DNA of 48,861 bases from an uncultured bacterium (lineage in GTDB: Bacteria > Verrucomicrobiota > Lentisphaeria > Victivallales > UBA1829). This document shows positions 1 to 7,603 of this stretch, piece by piece. The notes below the pieces were generated by a model. The model was not told the DNA's origin. It was given only the letters and a program-made list of their open reading frames with translations, and did no database searches. The position numbers and the translations under genes are program-made. The DNA is taken from positions 1-48,861 of the forward strand of contig URKJ01000039.1 in the NCBI GenBank assembly GCA_900548385.1, in the 5' to 3' direction. Numbering within the stretch: the stretch's first letter is position 1; every line of letters begins with the position of its first letter.

Positions 1-108
1 GTCAAATATGAAATATGCCAAAAAATGACGTGATTAAGAAAAAAAAGACAAAAACAATATTGAATTTTTTCTTCAGGGTGATATCTTATGAAGAGCAGGG
101 GAAAAATC

Positions 109-1071
109 ATGAAACATAAATTGAATGAAATAGCAAAACAGACAGGATACTCTATCACAACTGTTTCGCGGGCCTTGAACTCTTCCAGCAGAGTGCCGGA
201 AACAACACGGTTGAAAATTCTGGAGACCGCACGGAAAATAGGTTATCTTCGCAGTGAAAAGACCGTTATACTGGTTATTTCCAATCTTTTTGTAACCTAT
301 TACTGCAAATCCTTGTTGAAATCTTTGCAGACCATGCTTCATATTGCCGGATATCGAATAGTTGCTATTCCTCTTGAAGATATACAGTTGATAGATGAAA
401 TTAATCCGTGTGCAGTGATTGCCGCCGTCAGAGAAGATGACCTGGGGCGCTATTGGAGCAAAAAATATGACATTCCCTTGGTTTGTCTCAATACGGCGTC
501 CCGGCATTTGGAGGGGATTTATTCCATTTATTCCAATGAGGAACAGGGAATGAATGTTCTTTTGGAACATCTTTTGTCACTGGGACACAAAAGAATTGGT
601 CTGCTGGGCGATTCCTGGATTGAGGGACTGCACAGTAACGCACAGAATCTTCGAATTCGTCTTGAAACGTTCCGGCGCATTCTCCGGAAACGTAATCTTC
701 CAGATGATCTGATCGCCGGCTGCAGTCTGAAAGATGTGGAATATTCCGAAGCCGTATATCGCCTTTTGGACAAGCGAATCACAGCTGTAGTAAATCTCGC
801 GGAACCGGATATTCCGCGCATTTTACATTATATCAGACAAGCGGGATTAAAGGTTCCGCGTGATATATCCGTTTGCGGCTGGCTGAGCGAAATGGATTTG
901 TATTGCGATCCGCCGATTACGGGTATCATGCCGAATTACGATTATCTGGCAAATCATACGTTGGTTATGCTGAACCGTCTTTTGCACCGTGAAGCAGTCA
1001 TAGCGGATGTTCCAGTCGATTACAACTGGTTTCTCCGCCGTAGTACGGCACCCCCCAAAAAAAGAAAATGA
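109..1071 (+). CDS. LacI-family transcriptional regulator
   Basis: A DNA-binding regulator of about 320 residues. The N-terminus has the LacI helix-turn-helix (LNEIAKQTGYSITTVSRALN) followed by the hinge-helix region. The rest is a periplasmic-binding-protein-like sensor domain, including the typical segments GHKRIGLLGD and KVPRDISVCGW. An in-frame ATG lies upstream at 88, but the ATG at 109 has a purine-rich GGGG element just before it and starts directly with the HTH, so I prefer it. Family members normally repress sugar-use genes; the ligand cannot be read from sequence. The gene stands alone: the next ~350 bp are non-coding and then comes an IS110 remnant, so its original target genes may have been displaced. 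Confidence 0.9.
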   Translation: MKHKLNEIAKQTGYSITTVSRALNSSSRVPETTRLKILETARKIGYLRSEKTVILVISNLFVTYYCKSLLKSLQTMLHIAGYRIVAIPLEDIQLIDEINPCAVIAAVREDDLGRYWSKKYDIPLVCLNTASRHLEGIYSIYSNEEQGMNVLLEHLLSLGHKRIGLLGDSWIEGLHSNAQNLRIRLETFRRILRKRNLPDDLIAGCSLKDVEYSEAVYRLLDKRITAVVNLAEPDIPRILHYIRQAGLKVPRDISVCGWLSEMDLYCDPPITGIMPNYDYLANHTLVMLNRLLHREAVIADVPVDYNWFLRRSTAPPKKRK

Positions 1072-1139
1072 TTCCGTTTACCTTTTGGATTGCAGAAGCT
1101 GAAGAGTCGTTGAAAAACACCAATTTTGGAATAGATTTT

Positions 1140-1417
1140 AAAGGAGATGATATGATAAAGTAGATGTGACTAGCGGCATCTGCGTTTTGACGGTAAATTA
1201 CTTGTAATAAGATTTACTGAAAAGATGCGGACAGGACTCAGGCAGAATGTCAATTTGGGGCATCCAGAGATGGCAACGACCCCGTAAAGGAGATTAGTCG
1301 GACCTGAGAACCGAAAGCGCCACCATAGAGAGCATATTGAGTTATGACTACTCTGCATAGGAGGCTGGTGAGGCAGTGAAAGCAGTTCCGCTTCGATTCG
1401 GTAATACTAAAAACGGA
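1140..1417 (+). other. Probable non-coding left end of an IS110-family element (possible bridge RNA region)
   Basis: The stretch from the LacI stop (1071) to the IS110-like reading frame (1430) holds no convincing gene. Its last ~250 bp contain several short potential stem-loops and run straight into the transposase ribosome binding site (GGAGG at 1420-1424). IS110-family elements are known to carry a structured non-coding RNA in the region flanking the transposase gene, so this may be the surviving left end of the element. The second remnant, at 9610, lacks this segment. The call rests on position and family knowledge; no fold was computed. Confidence 0.35.
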
Positions 1418-1821
1418 TCGGAGGAATTGATGGAAACAGGGAATTATTTTGTCGGGGTGGATCTCCACCGTAATCAGTTTATGTATTGTGTCCGGTATTC
1501 CAACGGAGAGGAAAAAGTTGATCTGGCTGTGATCAATCCGAACCAGTTCAAAGCGATCAGTCTCTCTGGGAAGAAGACGGATAAGAACAACGCGAAGGTC
1601 TTGACGGAATTTTTGGAGAAAGGCCGGTTGCCGGAGGTAAGAATGAAAAATGAATTGCAGGCGAAAGTAGCCAGTTTGACGCAGACCAGGGAAAAACTTG
1701 TTCAGCTTCGAACTGTGCTGAAGAACAAGATCAACGAGGATTTTACTATTTGAAAGTTGAAAACTACTTGAAAAATAAGAAAAAAACTCCGAATCGGAGT
1801 GGAAATTTATCATAGGAGGAG
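1418..1821 (+). repeat. Copy 1 of a ~404-bp IS110-derived repeat
   Basis: This block is repeated at 9610-10011. Comparing by eye I find six substitutions and two single-base deletions in homopolymer A runs, or about 98% identity. It contains the defective transposase frame, a run of TTGAAA motifs, a short hairpin (ACTCCGAATCGGAGT) and ends in ATAGGAGGAG, which serves as ribosome binding site for the next gene. In the other copy the hairpin change (C to T) converts one pair to a G-T wobble, so the stem is kept. Sequences beyond both ends are unrelated in the two copies. Confidence 0.85.
1430..1753 (+). pseudogene. Defective IS110-family transposase (N-terminal domain with internal deletion)
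   Basis: The 107-residue frame begins VGVDLHRNQF, the first catalytic motif of IS110-type DEDD transposases, and continues with KKTDKNNAKVLTEFLEKGRLPEVRMK and the helical segment up to KLVQLRTVLKNKINEDF. Relative to the family, roughly 45 residues are missing between the first motif and VINPNQFK, which removes the second acidic residue. In the KTDKND motif the last Asp is Asn. The entire C-terminal domain that carries the conserved serine is absent. It therefore cannot be an active recombinase. The start at 1430 is fixed by GGAGG five bases upstream. A near-identical frame with the same deletion lies at 9622-9945. Confidence 0.8.
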
Positions 1822-1827
1822 TAAGAT

Positions 1828-2217
1828 ATGCGAAGAATGTTGTTATTTTTTTTCAGCTTATATACTTTTCTATTTATAGGCTGTGATTCTGATATCAGTC
1901 CGAATTCATTACTTGGGATGTCAAAGAGTGATGTACTTCGTTTCGTGTTTGAAAAGTATACATTAGATAACAATGGGGAACTAAACATAGGAATATGGAA
2001 AGTTGAAAAAAATGGAAAAAGGTCATATCAAAACTTTTATTATAAGTCACTCAATGCAGCACTGAAAGATCCCTGCTTAATGGATAGTGATATTTGGGAG
2101 ATTGGAAAGAAATATAGATTTTCTTTTTCCATTCAACAGAAAGAAGGGTGTTTTGAATTATTCTTTGAACAAGGGAAAGTAGTGAAAATAGAAAAAAAAT
2201 ATTGGGATAAGACATGA
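1828..2217 (+). CDS. Small predicted lipoprotein, unknown function
   Basis: The 129-residue product begins with a signal sequence and a lipobox (FIGC at about residues 17-20), so it is probably anchored in a membrane after cleavage before Cys20. The mature part is short, Lys-rich and beta-strand-like, with GMSKSDVLRFVF near its start, a segment that loosely recalls SmpA/OmlA-type envelope lipoproteins; that similarity is too weak for a name. The ribosome binding site AGGAGG comes from the end of the IS110-derived repeat. Base composition is much more AT-rich than in the genes beyond 6 kb, suggesting transfer. It heads a same-strand group of envelope-type genes that runs to 4.5 kb. Confidence 0.65.
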   Translation: MRRMLLFFFSLYTFLFIGCDSDISPNSLLGMSKSDVLRFVFEKYTLDNNGELNIGIWKVEKNGKRSYQNFYYKSLNAALKDPCLMDSDIWEIGKKYRFSFSIQQKEGCFELFFEQGKVVKIEKKYWDKT

Positions 2218-2333
2218 TCTGTATAAAAATGTGTAATGTCCCACGTTTGTCAAGGGGAGCATTATATCTCTGCATACAGGAAATGATCCCAATTATTCAT
2301 ATGTCCGTAATCATCAGAATGGAGGAATTCGCC

Positions 2334-3122
2334 ATGTCATTGAATAAATATCTACTTTCCTTTCTCCTCTGCGGAGCATTTTTCCCATTGTTTGCAGAAG
2401 AAAAAGCGAATACCTCAAGTAGACAGTTCTTCCAAAAAAGCGGCAATCAGGCTTTGGCGAACCACGAAAAAATTCCTCAAAAAAGCAAAAGGGATTTACG
2501 CTTTTTCATATGCGGACTTTTCACTCATATAATTGAAGATATTCCATTTGATTCTTCCTGGAATATCTATTGGTCAAACCAAGCAAATAACTTCTTTAAC
2601 AGTATCATTCCGGAGGAAATAAAAAAATACCAATCAAAAATTTCTTTTGCCGGAGAATTCCTACGATTTTTACGTCCCCGGATTATCGGAACAAAATATA
2701 ATTTTTTCAATTTATGTATATACACATTATCTCCAGATGTTGTGACCTGTCAATACAAGCCAAATCTGAAAGTCAAAAATATTCGATATATAAATAACGA
2801 TCCGGATTTCCCTGTGCGTGAATATCTCGTCCGATTAAACAGTTATGTAAAAAAAGACTTGAATGGGCGATTCGTTACACATACCAGACAGCAATATTTT
2901 TATGTTGGCGGAACAATTTTACTCAATGGGAATATGCGAATAGCATATAGTGAAATCCTTGCCAATGAAGGACTCCCATTGAAAAACCGAACTCCGATAT
3001 TAGAGAATATCCCGAAGAAAATTCTAAATGAATTTCAGGAATGGACGAAGACGCAACAAGAAAAATATAAAAATTTGCCAGAATGTCACAACAGAAAACT
3101 TTGCAGTCAGGAGATGATATGA
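2334..3122 (+). CDS. Secreted protein of unknown function
   Basis: I start this 262-residue protein at 2334 because GGAGG lies eight bases upstream and the following residues (MSLNKYLLSFLLCGAFFPLF, then AEE) form a standard signal peptide; the open frame itself extends further upstream without a good start. The mature protein is basic and aromatic-rich with no motif I recognise. Its stop overlaps the next gene's start (ATGA at 3119-3122), which implies translational coupling with the TPR lipoprotein that follows. Composition is AT-rich like its neighbours. Function unknown; a role in the cell envelope is inferred only from the signal peptide and context. Confidence 0.65.
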   Translation: MSLNKYLLSFLLCGAFFPLFAEEKANTSSRQFFQKSGNQALANHEKIPQKSKRDLRFFICGLFTHIIEDIPFDSSWNIYWSNQANNFFNSIIPEEIKKYQSKISFAGEFLRFLRPRIIGTKYNFFNLCIYTLSPDVVTCQYKPNLKVKNIRYINNDPDFPVREYLVRLNSYVKKDLNGRFVTHTRQQYFYVGGTILLNGNMRIAYSEILANEGLPLKNRTPILENIPKKILNEFQEWTKTQQEKYKNLPECHNRKLCSQEMI

Positions 3123-3985
3123 GAGTTTATCGAAAAACAGCTTTCCTTTTGATTCTATTGTTGAGCTTGATTTTTGCTGCTTGCGCCTCAAACAGGCTGG
3201 CGATGGGATATCGATTCTATATGCAGGGCAAATACAAAGAAGCAAACCGATCGTTTTTGGTTCATTTAACAAGAGAACCGGAAAGAGTCGAGAAGGCCTT
3301 GACCTATTTTTATTTGGGGCTTGTCAATGCAGATTGGGGAAACAGGGAAAAAGCGATTGATTACTATACAAACGCAATCGATTTGGAACCAACCTATTTT
3401 CAAGCTTATTTTAACAGAGGATTGGAATATATGCTTGGACATAATTTTTCAAAAGCGTTACTGGATGTGCAACAGGCAAATAAAATCATAAATACAATTC
3501 CACAAAATCAATCTTTGACAAGACTCTATGATCCAAAAAAATTAGCATTTGATAAAAAAATTATCTTGATATACTTGGCAATGCTGAATATGAAAAATAA
3601 AAATTTCTTTCAAGCAGACACTATTTTAAATACTTTAATTAAACAAGAGGCTGAAGATAAGGAACTCTATTTTTTTATTGCAAGCATTTATTTGGCAAAG
3701 TCCCCCATACAAGATCCGGCTAAGGCTTTACAGCTTTGCAAAAACGTTTTGGAGACCTCCCATTCCCATGCGAGCCGTAGGAATATTTTAATCTATTCCA
3801 ATGCCTTGGCTGCAAATGATAAGTTTTCAGAAGCCATTGAGGTTCTTGATAAAATGCCTCAAAAATCTTCTTCTGATGCTTCTTTTAAGAAAGAATACCA
3901 AAATAAAGAGTTTACCTCGACATCATTCGATATCTTTTTTGACAACTGGTTAAAGCAACAGCAAAAAAGAGTCTATCCAAGATAA
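3119..3985 (+). CDS. TPR-repeat lipoprotein
   Basis: The 288-residue protein starts at 3119 (AGGAG five bases upstream, ATGA overlap with the previous stop). It has a hydrophobic signal segment ending in the lipobox FAAC at about residues 20-23, so it is likely lipid-anchored. Tetratricopeptide-like helical repeats follow, clearest around AKYFY-type positions: LTYFYLGLVNADWGNREKAI, then DYYTNAIDLEPTYFQAYFNR, with further degenerate repeats toward the C-terminus. TPR lipoproteins usually scaffold envelope complexes. Partner identity is unknown; tight coupling to the secreted protein encoded just upstream suggests they act together. Confidence 0.75.
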   Translation: MRVYRKTAFLLILLLSLIFAACASNRLAMGYRFYMQGKYKEANRSFLVHLTREPERVEKALTYFYLGLVNADWGNREKAIDYYTNAIDLEPTYFQAYFNRGLEYMLGHNFSKALLDVQQANKIINTIPQNQSLTRLYDPKKLAFDKKIILIYLAMLNMKNKNFFQADTILNTLIKQEAEDKELYFFIASIYLAKSPIQDPAKALQLCKNVLETSHSHASRRNILIYSNALAANDKFSEAIEVLDKMPQKSSSDASFKKEYQNKEFTSTSFDIFFDNWLKQQQKRVYPR

Positions 3986-4024
3986 AAAGATGAGTGCACT
4001 TGGTATATATAAAGTTTTTTGACT

Positions 4025-4496
4025 ATGCAGTGGTTTCCTTTACTCAAATATCTTTTTTGGGGAATCCTATGTTCTTTTATAATTCTTTTCGTTTATAGAT
4101 TTGTTCCTAACCGGAATATTATGACTTTGAATGATATTACATGGGAATTCCTTGGAGGAAAAGAAAATCTTAGTATTATAAGATATCATTCAAAAATAAT
4201 TATTGGTCCTGCGAATATTCAACTTTGGGGACAATATCCAATATTTGGCGGGAGATTGCATATTCTCCGGAAAAACGGTAAGATACTTCATTTATGATAT
4301 GAAGGGTGAAAAAATTACCTACGCTGACCATTTCGGTGAACTCGAAAATAAATATACATTGCCATTTAGCGAGAAAGATTTCGTTACTTTTCAAGATCTA
4401 AAAGGCCAATGGGCAAATCCTCAAAAATACAATCTGTTGAAATGCAAGCTGCAACAAGTACATGAAGATGTCAGTCCCCAAAACAGAACAAGATAA
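4025..4496 (+). pseudogene. Frameshifted small membrane-anchored protein gene
   Basis: Two overlapping frames look like halves of one gene. The first (4025 to 4297) begins with a transmembrane segment (LLKYLFWGILCSFIILFVY) and continues plausibly to about 4255. The second frame picks up around 4260 with GDCIFSGKTVRYFIYDMKGE and runs to 4496. The combined span is 472 bp, one base more than a multiple of three, so a single inserted base near the GGCGGGAGA stretch at about 4250-4258 explains the break. It belongs by strand and AT-rich composition to the lipoprotein group before it. No family recognised. A sequencing error could also explain the break. Confidence 0.5.
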
Positions 4497-4646
4497 ATAT
4501 CGAAAATATAATGAATGAATCGACTTGCAAAAAGGGCAAAAAGGCTTATATGGTTACTGGCACGGATGAAATTTTGAATGGCAGGGCTGCTCAAATAAAA
4601 TCTGTAATGCCCGTCCTTGATAAATGGAAAGCATTACATTGTTCAT

Positions 4647-5111
4647 TCAGGAAACATGTTGTTCATACGCACAGTCATCCAGATACAGGAGAAAAAATGA
4701 CTTCTTCGATAACTCTTGAAACGAGGCGGATATTTCTTTTATGTTAGTTTCTTTGTTTATTGTTTTTATCTTTTTTATATTGAAAATTTCTATTTTTTCT
4801 GACAAGACTATTTCCGGAACTTTTTTGAATTCTTCCGCCATCTCTGAATCATAATGACAATATATGGAACGGGGACGCTTTATGACCAGATTCATCCCGC
4901 TGAGTGTATCGGACAGTGTGCTGCATGCAAGTTCCACACCAAGGTGTTCTTTTATTTCCAAACAGAGGTGTTGCAAGGTCCAATGAACCCTCTTCCCTTT
5001 GAAATCCTTACTGGAAAGAATCCATTGGCGAACTGTTTCAGCATTCGCTCCGCCAACACGTTCCCGCCCAATTGCCGGACGACCTGGTCGGAACTTCTGA
5101 TCTACGAGGGA
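4647..5111 (-). pseudogene. IS630-like transposase fragment
   Basis: On the minus strand the frame from about 5111 down to 4647 reads as the N-terminal half of an IS630/Tc1-mariner-type transposase: RPGRPAIGRERVGG, the helix-turn-helix segment ETVRQWILSS, then WTLQHLCLEIKEHLGVE and a second HTH around STLSDTLSGMNLVIKRP. It stops just after FLLYLDDCAYEQH, where the first catalytic acidic motif of the DDE domain is expected (normally a DE or DD pair followed by the rest of the fold). The remaining catalytic half is missing and the upstream end abuts a pseudopilin fragment, so this is an inactive relic. The 150 bp between 4497 and 4646 hold nothing I can identify. Confidence 0.6.
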
Positions 5112-5556
5112 CATGTCCGTTCGGGCAAGGTGATGACCTGTCCCGCCCCCCGTGGGGAGCCTACTGCTGGGAAAACGCCTATACCATGACCACCGGAAAA
5201 GCCAGGGAATTTCTGGGAAACAGCGGAACCAATCTCTGGCATATGGCATACGGCGGATACGGATTGAACTATTTTGTACAGGGACGGATGTCTCGTCCCT
5301 ATCCGAGAATGAGAATCAATCAGATCCGTCAGCCGTCGCAGAAAATAGCAATCGGGGATTTCTGCGATTCGACCTCGGCGGAACCCCCTCCGCCACACCG
5401 GTTCCGGGACCGGGCAGAAGCAATGGACACGCTGTCAGTTTTCACGGGTCGGTGACTCCTTCCGTGGGCCTCTTCATGCTCTGGACAAGACGGCAGAAAA
5501 CGTTCGCCTATTCCGACACGCAGAGCGCCGACGAATCCGACTGGTGGCTCCGCTGA
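5088..5556 (+). pseudogene. Decayed pseudopilin (prepilin-type, H-X-DG family) C-terminal fragment
   Basis: Three reading frames in succession resemble the C-terminal part of the pseudopilins found elsewhere in this window: LLIYEGHVRSGKVMTCPAP from about 5090, then a shift into PWGAYCWENAYTM with YGGYGLNYFVQG and RINQIRQPSQKIAIGDFCD, and after another shift FAYSDTQSADESDWWLR to a stop at 5556. The prepilin N-terminus is missing and has been replaced by the IS630 fragment. Intact relatives show the same order: extracted-from-file cysteine (CP), YG(I/L)N and a (K)(I/F)(A/L)(I/V)-(G/T)D block before the H-x-DGH end. It is a non-functional remnant. Confidence 0.55.
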
Positions 5557-5578
5557 TCCGCAGAAGACAGGGAAGAAA

Positions 5579-5755
5579 AGAGAATCCGAGAGCGACGATT
5601 CCGCACTCGGGATCATCAGCGTCGTCAAGGAGTACGGTCTCCGCGTGCCCGACGACATCAGCATCATCGGAGAATCCGGCATCCCGGGCAGCGCCTTCTT
5701 CGATCCGCCTCTCACAACCATCTCGCACGACATTCCCCGCCGGCGCTGCAGTTGA
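5579..5755 (+). pseudogene. LacI-family regulator C-terminal fragment
   Basis: This short stretch encodes the recognisable C-terminal part of a LacI-type sensor domain: ALGIISVVKEYGLRVPDDIS, then IIGESGIPGSAFFDPPLTTI and SHDI, before a stop at 5753-5755. In intact family members the same VP-[DR]-DISI(I/V)G and (D)PPLTTI motifs precede about 60 more residues, so both ends are missing. The fragment ends exactly where the oppositely oriented phosphatase fragment begins, which indicates a deletion or recombination junction near 5740-5755. Confidence 0.65.
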
Positions 5756-6056
5756 CAAACAGGAATTTCCGGGAATCGAAGGTCTTCACGAACGCCGCGA
5801 TCCGCTCAGCCATGGATTCGTCGAAGAGAGTGAGAGAACATTCCGGATCCGCCGTGGCGTCGTCGAACTGCAGGCGGAGGATATTCTCCCTGTCGACCGG
5901 AATGGCGCAGCGGGGATCCTCCGTGAACAAGTTCCGGATCGAAATAAAATTGTTCCCCTTACAGAACGGCGAATCCGGCAGTTGGTAGACGGGGTGAGGA
6001 TCGTCTCCCCACCCCTGCCCGCGGAACCAGATTCCGGGAACGACACGGATTTTCAT
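5712..6056 (-). pseudogene. Truncated protein-tyrosine/dual-specificity phosphatase-like gene
   Basis: The minus-strand frame starts at 6056 (AGGAG upstream; ATGA overlap with the LOG-family gene before it). It reads MKIRVVPGIWFRGQ and later DDATADPECSLTLFDESMAE, and ends in FLFVNCSAG, which is the start of the phosphatase P-loop (C-x5-R). Immediately after CSAG the sequence becomes unrelated (GECRARWL, stop) and coincides with the oppositely oriented LacI fragment. The catalytic Cys is therefore present but the loop arginine is displaced and the rest of the domain is gone. Homologous sequence probably ends near 5741. It was probably once a small cytoplasmic phosphatase co-transcribed with its neighbour. 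Confidence 0.55.
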
Positions 6057-6647
6057 GATTCACGCTCCTGTTTTTCCGATTTTGTCCGGAGTACGAGTTT
6101 TCCGGCAAGACGGCGGAACAACTCATCCGGGGCTCTTTCCGCGACCGGAAGATCCGCGAACCGCTCCGAGGAAAAACCGACTTCAACGCTGTGGGCGATG
6201 AACGCCAGAAGCAGATCGTAATAACCGTTCACGTTCAGAACGCCGACAGGGCATTTGTGCGAAACGGAGTTTGCGGAGCGCCAGCGCATCGAAGAGCCCG
6301 TCCCAAGAACCGAAACTTCCGGGAAGCGCCACGATCGCATCGGCGCGGCGGATCATTTTCACTTTGCGTTCGCTCAAATTCGCGGTAATGACCGATTCGG
6401 TCAGATCGGTCCGGATGAGTTTTTCGGAAAGACTCCGGGTAAAGATCCCGACCGCCCGTCCGCCGTGTTCGAGCACCGTGTCCGCCAGCAGCTTCATGGA
6501 TCCAACGTTGCTTCCGCCGAAAACGAGCGTCATTCCATGGCGGACGAGATACTGTCTGAATTCTGCCACGGCGTCGCGACAGACGGCGTCAACCTCCCCT
6601 TCGGATCCCAGGTAAACGGCGACCGAACGGATCTCATTCCGGAGCAT
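6053..6647 (-). pseudogene. Frameshifted LOG-family (TIGR00730-like) nucleotide phosphoribohydrolase
   Basis: The minus-strand frame from 6647 encodes a Rossmann-type LOG protein: GMTLVFGGSNVGSMKLLADT, then SVITANLSERK, then ALPGSFGSWDGLFDALALRK. The frame breaks near 6262 and the C-terminal half continues in another frame with CPVGVLNVNGYYDLLLAF and GFSSERFADLPV to 6053. LOG enzymes release nucleobases from nucleoside monophosphates and need a PGGxGTxxE motif; here it reads PGSFGSWDG, so the catalytic Glu is Gly. Frameshift plus motif loss argue for genuine decay rather than a single sequencing error. It lies 13 bp after the AraC-type gene and overlaps the phosphatase fragment, so the three formed an operon. 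Confidence 0.7.
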
Positions 6648-6660
6648 TTAAAATTTTTTC

Positions 6661-7521
6661 TCATTCACGGGCACACTCCTTCTCTCCCGCATGTTTCCGG
6701 CGGGACGAGATCCGGTATTCGCGGGGAGTCATGTTCAAATAGCGATGAAACAGAACCGTCATCCGACTCTGATCGCGAATGCCGGAAATCTCCGCGATTT
6801 CAGCAAGCTGATACGGGGAATCCGCCAGAAGGCGGCAGGCGTGGGCAACGCGCAGGCGCTGGAGCCAGTCGCTGAACGAGTACCCCGTCTCCGAGCGGAA
6901 CAGATGCAGGAAGCGGGAGACGCTCAGTCCGCACGTTTCCGCCGTCCGCTTTGCCGTCAGCGCCTCGCTGCAGCATTTCCGCATAAAATGCATCGCACAA
7001 AGAATCCTCCGGTCCGAGGACACCAGCTGAGTCAGCAGCGGTCGTTCCGGTCCGGGCAGCCATTCGGCATTGAAGAGATGGTCCATCCGCATCTTCAAAT
7101 ACTCCCCGAGGCTCTTCAGACGTCCGTCCGGGAGAGAGGGGAACTCAAAGGGCAGAAAACGACTCCTCCCCGCAAACGGACCGGCGAACAGAACCCCTTT
7201 CAACTCTCCGGCGACCGTCATTGCCACAGCCAGAGTCTTCACTCCCGCATGACACTCGGCGATCCGGAAACCGCTTCCCGTTCGCAGCTCCCGGAAAGAT
7301 TCGTCATGATGAAAGCGGATGCACAAATTCAGTTTCCGGTAGGGATTTCCTTTCATCATCCGGCAGTACGAGTGGCAATGCTCGCTTTGTTCCGGAAGAA
7401 CGTTCATCAGCAGATCGCTGTCGGCGAAATGCCAGACAAAGCTGCAGTCGAAAAGTGCGCCGAGGCTTTTGAGTTCCTCGGAAAAGATCCGTAATTTTTC
7501 CAGAAAATCGGTTTTCAGCAT
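6661..7521 (-). CDS. AraC-family regulator with PocR-type sensor domain
   Basis: The 286-residue protein starts at 7521, where AGAGGA sits six bases upstream; an ATG at 7542 is a weaker alternative. The N-terminal half resembles the PocR ligand-binding domain: a conserved-cysteine region with NLCIRFHHDE, GFRIAECHAGVKTLAVAM and ELKGVLFAGPFAG. The last ~100 residues are two AraC helix-turn-helix motifs (LSVSRFLHLFRSETGYSFSD and LAEIAEISGIRDQSRMTVLF). PocR-type domains bind small metabolites. It is divergent from the sugar-acid dehydratase at 7604 with an 82-bp shared control region, so it probably activates that catabolic operon. The downstream LOG and phosphatase genes of its own operon are both broken. 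Confidence 0.88.
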   Translation of the reverse strand: MLKTDFLEKLRIFSEELKSLGALFDCSFVWHFADSDLLMNVLPEQSEHCHSYCRMMKGNPYRKLNLCIRFHHDESFRELRTGSGFRIAECHAGVKTLAVAMTVAGELKGVLFAGPFAGRSRFLPFEFPSLPDGRLKSLGEYLKMRMDHLFNAEWLPGPERPLLTQLVSSDRRILCAMHFMRKCCSEALTAKRTAETCGLSVSRFLHLFRSETGYSFSDWLQRLRVAHACRLLADSPYQLAEIAEISGIRDQSRMTVLFHRYLNMTPREYRISSRRKHAGEKECARE

Positions 7522-7543
7522 CTTCTTCCTCTTTTTCAGCATG

Positions 7544-7579
7544 AAATATATATATTTTTTCCTCCGATTCAAGTATAAT
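7544..7579. promoter_or_regulatory. Divergent control region between AraC-type regulator and dehydratase operon
   Basis: It contains a 14-bp AT palindrome (AAATATATATATTT, 7544-7557) and, reading right, a TATAAT at 7574-7579 placed 25 bp before the dehydratase start. On the minus strand TTGAAT (7572-7567) and TATATT are 16 bp apart and point toward the regulator gene. The two promoters overlap, which fits coordinated control by the regulator. Assignments are by eye and the palindrome may be only an AT-rich -10 zone. Confidence 0.45.
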
Positions 7580-7603
7580 ATAAAAAAAGAGCGAGGAAAA
7601 GTC

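Noticed and set aside
4511..4747. 78-codon plus-strand frame
   Set aside because: Half of it is antisense to the IS630 transposase fragment and there is no convincing ribosome binding site or motif.
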